Below are positions 1 through 4,114 of a stretch of DNA of 5,184 nt, piece by piece; within the stretch, counting starts at the first letter, position 1; each line of letters opens with the position of its first letter. Under the pieces are notes generated by a model. It was given only the letters and a program-made list of their open reading frames with translations. It was not told where the DNA came from and did no database searches. The stretch comes from DATLFS01 sp035540935 (GTDB lineage: Bacteria; Actinomycetota; CADDZG01; WHSQ01): assembly GCA_035540935.1 (NCBI GenBank), contig DATLFS010000046.1:1-5184 (forward strand), given 5' to 3'. Position numbers and translations under genes: made by a program.

Positions 1-176
1 CCTCGGGCCTCGGCGCACTAATGGGTGGCGTCCGGCGCCTGCGTGAAGCGGGGGGAGATCTCGCCGTCGCCTGCACGAGGGAGCAGCACCTCAAGCTGTT
101 CGCGATCACGGGTTTCGGCGAAGGCGTCTCCATCGCCCCCACGGTCGAAGAGGCGGCCGCGGGATTCCGCTCCTAG
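1..176 (+). CDS. STAS-domain anti-sigma factor antagonist, C-terminal part (5' end outside window)
   Basis: The frame starting at base 3 is open from the left edge to a TAG at 174-176 and gives 57 visible residues. They begin SGLGALMGGVRRLREAGGDL, contain LFAITGFGEGVSI and end in EEAAAGFRS. This is the second half of a STAS domain of the SpoIIAA/RsbV type: the SGLG turn and helix, the strand after 'GGDL', and the 'ITG' helix leading to a short last helix. In that family the serine just before GLG is the residue phosphorylated by an anti-sigma-factor kinase; here it is the first complete codon (3-5). Such proteins free an alternative sigma factor by binding the kinase when unphosphorylated. 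The start, the N-terminal half and any cognate kinase lie outside the window, so target and pathway cannot be named. The stop codon overlaps the stop of the facing small gene. Confidence 0.85.
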   Translation, partial: SGLGALMGGVRRLREAGGDLAVACTREQHLKLFAITGFGEGVSIAPTVEEAAAGFRS

Positions 177-319
177 CGGTCCTTCTCTCTCGCTCCGTCC
201 CGCTCGTCGAGGTCGTCATCGCGGGCCCGAGCCCGCTTGATCGTCGCGACCAGCAGCATCACCAGGACGGCCACCATCGCCGACGTCACCGACACCAGCA
301 CCAGCTGCGCCGACGTCAT
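173..319 (-). CDS. small single-span membrane protein, 48 residues, function unknown
   Basis: A 48-residue frame starts at ATG 319-317, preceded by a good Shine-Dalgarno sequence (GAGGAG, complement of 326-331) with 6 nt spacing. The protein has a short polar N-terminus (MTSAQ), one hydrophobic segment at about residues 6-27 and a highly charged tail (KRARARDDDLDERDGAREKDR region). By the positive-inside rule the tail should be cytoplasmic. I recognise no family. Support for it being real is the ribosome-binding site, the clear membrane segment, and the packing: its TAG (175-173) lies on the same CTAG as the stop of the STAS gene. It is divergent from copD, with 78 bp between the start codons, so the two may share a promoter region. 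The same frame stays open upstream, out to about base 895, but that stretch lies antisense to copD and reads as low-complexity polar sequence, so I take the internal ATG. Confidence 0.6.
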   Translation of the reverse strand: MTSAQLVLVSVTSAMVAVLVMLLVATIKRARARDDDLDERDGAREKDR

Positions 320-397
320 GCGACACTCCTCGCTCGTGGTCCGTGGGGCTTCGTCACCGCCCCAGTATCGCCTGTGGCCGCCGGCAGAAAGGGATAG

Positions 398-1444
398 GTG
401 GAAGACGCCCTGCGCTCCGTGGCGCTCCCGCTGGTTCGCTTCGCCGCGTTCGGGGCGAACGCTCTTCTGTTCGGGCTGCTGCCCGTGCTCCTCCTCGTGG
501 TGCGACCGGGTCTCGCCGGACTCGGAACGCGGCCGCCCGGTGGACGCCGCCGCCTGGCGGCGCGCCTCGAGGGCTTCGTGCAAGCGGCTCTCTGGGGCTC
601 CGCGGCCGCGACGGTCCTCGCCCTGACCCTGCAGGCCGTCCTCGTCAGCCAGTTCGCGTCCGACGGTGATCTCTCGCAGGAGTCTCTGCTGTCGGTCTTC
701 GAGACCAGCTTCGGCCAGTGGTACGGGCTGCGCCTGCCTCTCCTCCTCGGCCTGGCGGTTCTGCTCTCGGGCAGGGTGCGATCCGCGTCGCTCGCCGGCG
801 CCGGCGATGGACGCCGGGGACCGGGCGCCGGTTGGTGGGCGGCCTGGGGCGGGCTCGGGGTCCTCTTGCTCGCCACGTCCTCGTTCTCGGGACACGCCGC
901 CGTGGCGAATCCGAGGCTCCTTTCGCTAGTGAACGACGTCGTCCACCTGGTGGCCGGCGCCACCTGGTTCGCCGGGATCGTCGTGCTCAGCGTCGCGCTG
1001 CCCGAGGTGTGGCGCGCGGGTTCCCCCGAGGACCGGCTCGACGTCATGCGCGCCACGATCGTTCGTTTCTCGAACCTCGCGCTGGTCTCGATCGGTGTCG
1101 TCCTCGTGACCGGCGTGGTGAACTCGTTCCTCCACATCGGCGCGCCGGACGATCTGATCGCGACCTCGTACGGGAGAGCGCTTGGTGCCAAGCTGGTTCT
1201 GTTCGCGCTCATCCTCGTGCTCGGCGCCGTGAACCACCTCGTGGTGCGGCGCCGTCTGGAGCGGGGTCCGGCCGACGGGCGGGACGCGCCGCGGATCTTC
1301 CGCCGCACGATCGCCGCCGAGCTGGTGGTCGCGCTGGCGATCATGGCGGTCACCGGGTTGTTGACGGGCCTCGCCCGGACCCGAGAGGACTCGCCGCCGC
1401 CGCCGCCGGACGACGCGGTTACGAGCGGGCCGCCGAGAACCTGA
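398..1444 (+). CDS. copD: CopD-like copper resistance membrane protein
   Basis: This 348-residue integral membrane protein has about eight predicted spans, near residues 12-35, 60-83, 109-124, 147-163, 180-201, 226-247, 263-283 and 304-327. The second half matches the CopD domain: SGHAA (164-168), then DVVHLVAGATWFAGI (180-194) with H183 and W190, then VNSFLH (241-246) and AVNH (277-280). CopD proteins sit in the cytoplasmic membrane and are thought to move copper across it, working with periplasmic or extracellular CopC. The start is the GTG at 398: an in-frame TAG (395-397) directly precedes it, so no longer start is possible, and a purine-rich AAAGGGA (388-394) lies just upstream. The C-terminus is a polar, proline-rich tail with SPPPPP encoded by a CCG triplet run near 1392-1408. 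The last 26 bp overlap the convergent copC-like gene. Transport direction and metal specificity cannot be read from sequence. Confidence 0.88.
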   Translation: MEDALRSVALPLVRFAAFGANALLFGLLPVLLLVVRPGLAGLGTRPPGGRRRLAARLEGFVQAALWGSAAATVLALTLQAVLVSQFASDGDLSQESLLSVFETSFGQWYGLRLPLLLGLAVLLSGRVRSASLAGAGDGRRGPGAGWWAAWGGLGVLLLATSSFSGHAAVANPRLLSLVNDVVHLVAGATWFAGIVVLSVALPEVWRAGSPEDRLDVMRATIVRFSNLALVSIGVVLVTGVVNSFLHIGAPDDLIATSYGRALGAKLVLFALILVLGAVNHLVVRRRLERGPADGRDAPRIFRRTIAAELVVALAIMAVTGLLTGLARTREDSPPPPPDDAVTSGPPRT

Positions 1445-2201
1445 GGACGAACCCTCCCAGGGCGCCGAGGAAGCCGGCCGCGGTCAGGGCGACGAGGACG
1501 GCGGCACCGTCCGGGGCGGGAAGGCCGGGGGGAGCGGCGACGATGTCGCGGTCAGTCTCTTCTCCGCCGCGGGACCCGTGGTCGCCGTGACGCCCCTCGC
1601 GATGCTCGTGCTTCCCGCCGTGCCCCTTCTTGCCTCCGTGTCCCCGCTTCCGGTCGTGGTCGCCGCGAGGGTGGCCGCCGCCTGCGGCGTGCCCGGAGCC
1701 GCTCGTATGACCCGACGGGCCGTGCTGCGACGAACCGCTCCCGTGGCCGTCGCCGTGGCCATTCCCGTCTCCGTCTCCGCCGAAGTGATCGCCGTGGCCG
1801 CCCGGGCCGCCGTCGCCGCCGCAAGAGGGCCCGGAGTGCACGGTGTAGGAGAACGAGCCCTCGGTCGTGCCCGTGAGCCCGGCCAGACCGACCGCCTCGT
1901 AGGAGACTTTGTGGACCCCCGCCCGCTTCTTGGCGATCCCGATCCGCATCTCGTTCAGGGAGATGCGAAGGGCGCGGGAGTCGATGCGGTTGCCGCAGGC
2001 GTCCCTGACCTCGAGGGTGGAAGAGCCGTCGAGGGGTTCCGAGAAGCGGACGACGACCTCTTCCGGCGACTCGTGGAGAGTCGCCCCGTCGGCGGGCTCG
2101 GACGACACGTACTCGGGGGCGACACGGCGCGCCGCGGCTGCCGGGGCGGCGACGACCGCGACGGCCAGCAGCAGCGCGAACAGCAGGCGTGAGTAGCGCA
2201 T
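1419..2201 (-). CDS. copC: CopC-like exported protein with His-rich segment and C-terminal membrane anchor
   Basis: The 260 residues comprise a signal peptide (about 1-24, hydrophobic core FALLLAVAVV, cleavage near AAAA), a CopC/Ig-like domain (about 28-121, with SSEPADGATL, EEVVVRFSEPL and GSFSYTV), a low-complexity segment at 128-210 rich in Gly, His and Asp with 15 histidines, and a C-terminal span at about 232-252 followed by a short basic tail. CopC proteins bind copper outside the membrane and pass it to CopD. Here the mature N-terminus reads RRVAPEYV instead of the usual 'HA', and the usual 'DGH' before the last strand is replaced by AVGLAGLTG, so both typical Cu(II)-ligand histidines appear absent. 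The His-rich segment may bind metal instead (inference). C69 and C127 could form a disulfide. ATG 2201-2199 has GAGGAG (complement of 2205-2210) only 3 nt upstream. The gene is divergent from whiB and overlaps the copD 3' end. A generic Ig-like exported protein is the alternative. Confidence 0.82.
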   Translation of the reverse strand: MRYSRLLFALLLAVAVVAAPAAAARRVAPEYVSSEPADGATLHESPEEVVVRFSEPLDGSSTLEVRDACGNRIDSRALRISLNEMRIGIAKKRAGVHKVSYEAVGLAGLTGTTEGSFSYTVHSGPSCGGDGGPGGHGDHFGGDGDGNGHGDGHGSGSSQHGPSGHTSGSGHAAGGGHPRGDHDRKRGHGGKKGHGGKHEHREGRHGDHGSRGGEETDRDIVAAPPGLPAPDGAAVLVALTAAGFLGALGGFVLRFSAARS

Positions 2202-2222
2202 CTTCTCCTCATGGCCCTTCCC

Positions 2223-2271
2223 GGCGCGGGTCGGACCTGCTTTGCTCTGGGTTCGACTCCCCCACCGCGCC
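2223..2271 (-). other. possible structured copC leader with tRNA T-arm-like hairpin
   Basis: GGCGCGG (2223-2229) and CCGCGCC (2265-2271) are perfect 7-bp complements enclosing 35 nt. Inside, GGG TTCGACT CCC (2249-2261) is a hairpin whose top-strand sequence matches the tRNA T-loop consensus (GGTTCGANTCC). In copC mRNA this structure would end 12 nt before the Shine-Dalgarno sequence, so it could affect copC translation or transcript stability. Alternatively it is a relic of the 3' end of a tRNA or tmRNA gene. The T-stem has only three good pairs and there is no D arm or anticodon arm, so it is not a functional tRNA. It is a sequence observation with no proven role. Confidence 0.3.
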
Positions 2272-2298
2272 TCCTGTTCCCGGCGGGCACCCAGGCCG

Positions 2299-2329
2299 AT
2301 GACTAGTCATTTCTGACTAGGTGACGTAG
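2299..2329. promoter_or_regulatory. candidate operator: 12-bp palindrome plus repeated half-sites
   Basis: ATGACTAGTCAT at 2299-2310 is a perfect 12-bp palindrome. Its half TGACTAG recurs at 2314-2320, 14 bp from the first copy, and a diverged copy TGACGTAG lies at 2322-2329. The cluster is locally AT-richer than its surroundings and sits in the copC/whiB divergent intergenic region, 98 bp upstream of the copC start and 95-125 bp upstream of the whiB start. This layout suits a dimeric regulator acting on one or both genes. I cannot assign a regulator family; the site does not look like a CsoR or CopY site as I know them. Confidence 0.4.
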
Positions 2330-2353
2330 CCCGCAAAGGGTCCGTCTGGGCTA
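2327..2353. repeat. short inverted repeat upstream of whiB
   Basis: TAGCCC (2327-2332) and GGGCTA (2348-2353) are perfect 6-bp inverted arms 15 bp apart, extendable by one G-T pair if transcribed. The left arm shares its first three bases with the last half-site of the neighbouring palindrome cluster. It may be a second operator or an RNA hairpin in the whiB leader. With only 6 bp per arm in GC-rich DNA, chance is a real possibility. Confidence 0.25.
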
Positions 2354-2423
2354 TCGGTTTTCCCACTCTGCCTCCGTACTGTGGCTGCAGAACAGGTGCA
2401 GTGGACTCGGGGGTCGGAGGATC

Positions 2424-2708
2424 ATGGGATCGGCAGCCAAAGAGCTTCTCTTGGATCAGAACTGGCGGGCGCTCGGCTCGTGCGCGACGACGGACGCGAA
2501 TCTGTGGTTCGCGGTCGGTGCCCGGGAGCACAAAGAGGCGAAGAAGATCTGCCGGTCGTGCCCGGTTCGGACGGAATGTCTCTCCTACGCCATGGACGCC
2601 CCGGTCGACCACGGCGTCTGGGGCGGGTTCACCGAACGAGAGCGACGGCGCTTCCGGCGCCAGGCGGGCGACGCCGGTTGGCGGGCCCACCTCGACATCG
2701 CCTCCTAG
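2424..2708 (+). CDS. whiB: WhiB-family iron-sulfur transcriptional regulator
   Basis: This 94-residue protein has the complete WhiB signature: four cysteines, C20, C43, C46 and C52 (C-X22-C-X2-C-X5-C), which ligate a [4Fe-4S] cluster; D24 in the segment after the first Cys; and GVWGG (64-68), the beta-turn that contacts the sigma factor in characterised members. A basic stretch follows (ERERRRFRR, 71-79), as expected for the DNA-contacting C-terminus. WhiB proteins sense O2, NO or redox state through the cluster and usually act together with the primary sigma factor. ATG 2424 has GGAGG (2416-2420) 3 nt upstream. The gene is divergent from copC and tail to tail with the leftward cluster, 3 nt apart. 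Proximity to an Rv3680-like ATPase recalls whiB4 (Rv3681c) of Mycobacterium tuberculosis, but the subfamily cannot be set from sequence alone. The 222-bp region upstream carries candidate operator sites. Confidence 0.95.
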   Translation: MGSAAKELLLDQNWRALGSCATTDANLWFAVGAREHKEAKKICRSCPVRTECLSYAMDAPVDHGVWGGFTERERRRFRRQAGDAGWRAHLDIAS

Positions 2709-2711
2709 AAC

Positions 2712-3590
2712 TCACGTTCGGAGCGTCAGCTCCAGGATCTCGCACCGGTCCCGCCAGCGGCGCGCCGTGTCCTCCGGTAGGCCGGGGATGTTGAGTCTCT
2801 TCTCCGCGATCCTCTCTGCGAGGTCATCCCATTCGGCCCCTCGAGGGACGACTCGCACGTGGGCGGGAACCTCTCCGACCTGCACGTTCTTCCCCTTCTG
2901 CCGGAAGATGACGTCGGCCTCGCGCAACCTCTCGGCGTTCGGGATCGTCTGCTGGCGTTCGCCCGACAGGACGTAGATCTTTCCGACCTTCTGGTCGTAG
3001 AGGTACCAGACCGGCAGCGTTCGCTCGAGTCCGTCGGCGTCATGCCACCGGAGCCACACGATCGTCGACTTCTTGAGCGACTCCTGCAGGACGGGGTCCT
3101 GTGACGTCTGCGCGACCGTCTCTCGCGCGCCCTCCCACGACAGCTCCGGCGCGACCACGTAACGGACGTCCTCCCAGGTGGTGTCCGTCGGCGTGAGCGT
3201 GTACCAGCCGGCGATCCCGAAGAAAGCCTCGATCGCCTCCTCGGGCGTCTCCTTGTCGGCGTAGTGGGCGAGCTGCACCTCGCCGTCGTCCCGCTCGAAG
3301 AACGAGAGGACCCAGTTCCGCTCCCCCGGCGAGATGTAGCACTCCGTCCAGTGCGGCTTCGGCCCCGGGACCTCGAGGAAGAGAGCGATGCACTCGCCCG
3401 AGATCTCTACCTGGAACGGGGTCCAGTAGAAGCGCACGACCCGCTTGACGCCGTCCATGCGGATGATGCGGAGGGTCGCCTTCGTGGAGCCGGGGTCGCC
3501 CTCCGCGAGGTTGTAACGGCCGACCGTGCGGGCGACCGAGCGAAGGATCGGCTCGAGCCGATCGGTGCGGGCGTTCTCTGCGAGCGCCAT
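2712..3590 (-). CDS. unrecognised 292-residue protein coupled to sdhC; C-terminal part may be a split-barrel fold
   Basis: I do not firmly recognise this soluble-looking protein: there is no signal peptide or membrane segment. The N-terminal half (about 10-160) is rich in Trp, Tyr and acidic residues (RFYWTPFQVEISGE, CYISPGERNWVL, IAGWYTLTPTDTTWEDV). The second half (about 175-270) reads like an FMN-binding split barrel of the pyridoxamine-5'-phosphate-oxidase type: strand TLPVWYLYD, strand KIYVLSGE, QQTIPNAERLREADVIFR, a 'VRVVP' strand, then WDDLAERIAEKRLNI. That resemblance is by eye and tentative. The start is ATG 3590-3588, which shares its A with the sdhC stop (TGATG), giving translational coupling; no independent Shine-Dalgarno is visible. 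The frame stays open upstream to 3932, but there it runs antiphase inside sdhC and encodes Arg/His-rich non-protein-like sequence. The gene ends 3 nt from the facing whiB stop. Its position makes it a candidate partner or assembly factor for SdhC (inference). Confidence 0.8.
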   Translation of the reverse strand: MALAENARTDRLEPILRSVARTVGRYNLAEGDPGSTKATLRIIRMDGVKRVVRFYWTPFQVEISGECIALFLEVPGPKPHWTECYISPGERNWVLSFFERDDGEVQLAHYADKETPEEAIEAFFGIAGWYTLTPTDTTWEDVRYVVAPELSWEGARETVAQTSQDPVLQESLKKSTIVWLRWHDADGLERTLPVWYLYDQKVGKIYVLSGERQQTIPNAERLREADVIFRQKGKNVQVGEVPAHVRVVPRGAEWDDLAERIAEKRLNIPGLPEDTARRWRDRCEILELTLRT

Positions 3591-4072
3591 CAGGCGAACG
3601 GGCTCGTTTCGTAGGCGGACTTCAGCATGATGTACGCGGCCGGCGTGAAGCCGATCGTGAAGAGGACGAACTCGGCGATCGCGAACTGCTTCTGCTTCAG
3701 GGCGAGGCGCGGCCAGAAGTCGAACAGGATGATGCGGAGGCCGTTCAGCGCGTGGAAGAGAACGGCGGCGATGAGGCCGAGCTCGAACGGCTTGAACCAC
3801 CACTGCTGGTAGAGGCTGATCGTCTCGTCGTAGAGCTCGGGACCGAAGCCGACCCCGAAGGTGTCGACGATGTGGCCGGCGAGGAAGGCGATGATCGCCA
3901 CGCCCGTGATGCGGTGCGCCGCCCACGACCATTGCCCTATGCCTCCCTTGTACGCCGGTCCCTTCTGCGCCCTCTTCAGGCGCAGTAGGTCGATCAGGAG
4001 GTAGAGGGCGAAGATGCCGGTCCCGATCGTCAGGACGGCGACGAAGCCTTCGATGAGCTTGGCGGCCAGCAT
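3590..4072 (-). CDS. sdhC: succinate dehydrogenase cytochrome b subunit (SdhC), with extra N-terminal span
   Basis: This 160-residue membrane protein anchors succinate dehydrogenase and helps bind heme b and quinone. The core from about residue 45 matches actinobacterial SdhC: QWSWAAHRITG (47-57), AGHIVDT (65-71) and LFHALNGLRIILFDFW (105-120). H107 aligns with the heme-ligand His84 of Escherichia coli SdhC, and R54 with the quinone-site Arg31; W50 takes the place of Ser27. Spans lie near 8-30, 52-72, 94-118 and 130-150. The first is extra compared with the usual three-span subunit and is followed by a basic linker (RLKRAQKGPAYKGG). An in-frame TAG 15 nt before ATG 4072-4070 fixes the upstream limit of the start; no Shine-Dalgarno is evident. 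It lies 31 nt after the ArsA-like gene and overlaps the next start by 1 nt. No sdhD, sdhA or sdhB is adjacent, which is unusual. Confidence 0.9.
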   Translation of the reverse strand: MLAAKLIEGFVAVLTIGTGIFALYLLIDLLRLKRAQKGPAYKGGIGQWSWAAHRITGVAIIAFLAGHIVDTFGVGFGPELYDETISLYQQWWFKPFELGLIAAVLFHALNGLRIILFDFWPRLALKQKQFAIAEFVLFTIGFTPAAYIMLKSAYETSPFA

Positions 4073-4097
4073 GTCGCAGCGAGTCTAACCGTCGTCG

Positions 4098-4114
4098 CCG
4101 CGGCTAGGCCGCGG
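4098..4114 (-). repeat. 7-bp perfect hairpin across the ArsA-like stop codon
   Basis: CCGCGGC (4098-4104) and GCCGCGG (4108-4114) pair perfectly around a 3-nt loop. The stop codon of the ArsA-like gene (4106-4104) lies in the loop and the base of one arm. No T-run follows on the minus strand, so it is not a classical intrinsic terminator. It could slow ribosomes, mark an RNA processing point, or weaken read-through into sdhC, which starts 26 nt further on. Confidence 0.4.

Noticed and set aside
316..1353. Long minus-strand open frame (345 codons) antisense to copD
   Set aside because: Its translation is Arg/Ser/Thr/Pro-rich with no recognisable domain, typical of the complement of a GC-rich gene. 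The plus strand gives a clear CopD protein.
1392..1408. CCG triplet run as a functional microsatellite
   Set aside because: It has only about five units, encodes the Pro run of the CopD tail, and is expected by codon use in a high-GC genome.
1578..2192. Plus-strand open frame of 204 codons opposite copC
   Set aside because: The translation is low-complexity Val/Ala/Arg sequence. The minus strand has a signal peptide, a CopC domain and an anchor in order.
2199..2275. Complete tRNA gene at the T-arm-like motif
   Set aside because: There is no D arm, anticodon arm or acceptor 5' strand at the right distance, and the T-stem has only three good pairs.
2354..2383. whiB promoter with -10 TACTGT at 2378-2383
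   Set aside because: The -10 fits the loose consensus, but the -35 region at suitable spacing (TCGGTT/CGGTTT) is poor. This is not enough to call in GC-rich DNA.
2720..2733. Hairpin GGAGC-GTCA-GCTCC as a terminator between whiB and the facing gene
   Set aside because: The stem is only 5 bp, no T-run follows on either strand, and it lies within the last codons of the leftward gene.
3591..3932. Upstream extension of the 292-residue gene to a start at 3932
   Set aside because: The extension lies inside sdhC in another phase and encodes Arg/His-rich sequence. The ATG at 3590 overlapping the sdhC stop is a standard coupling arrangement.
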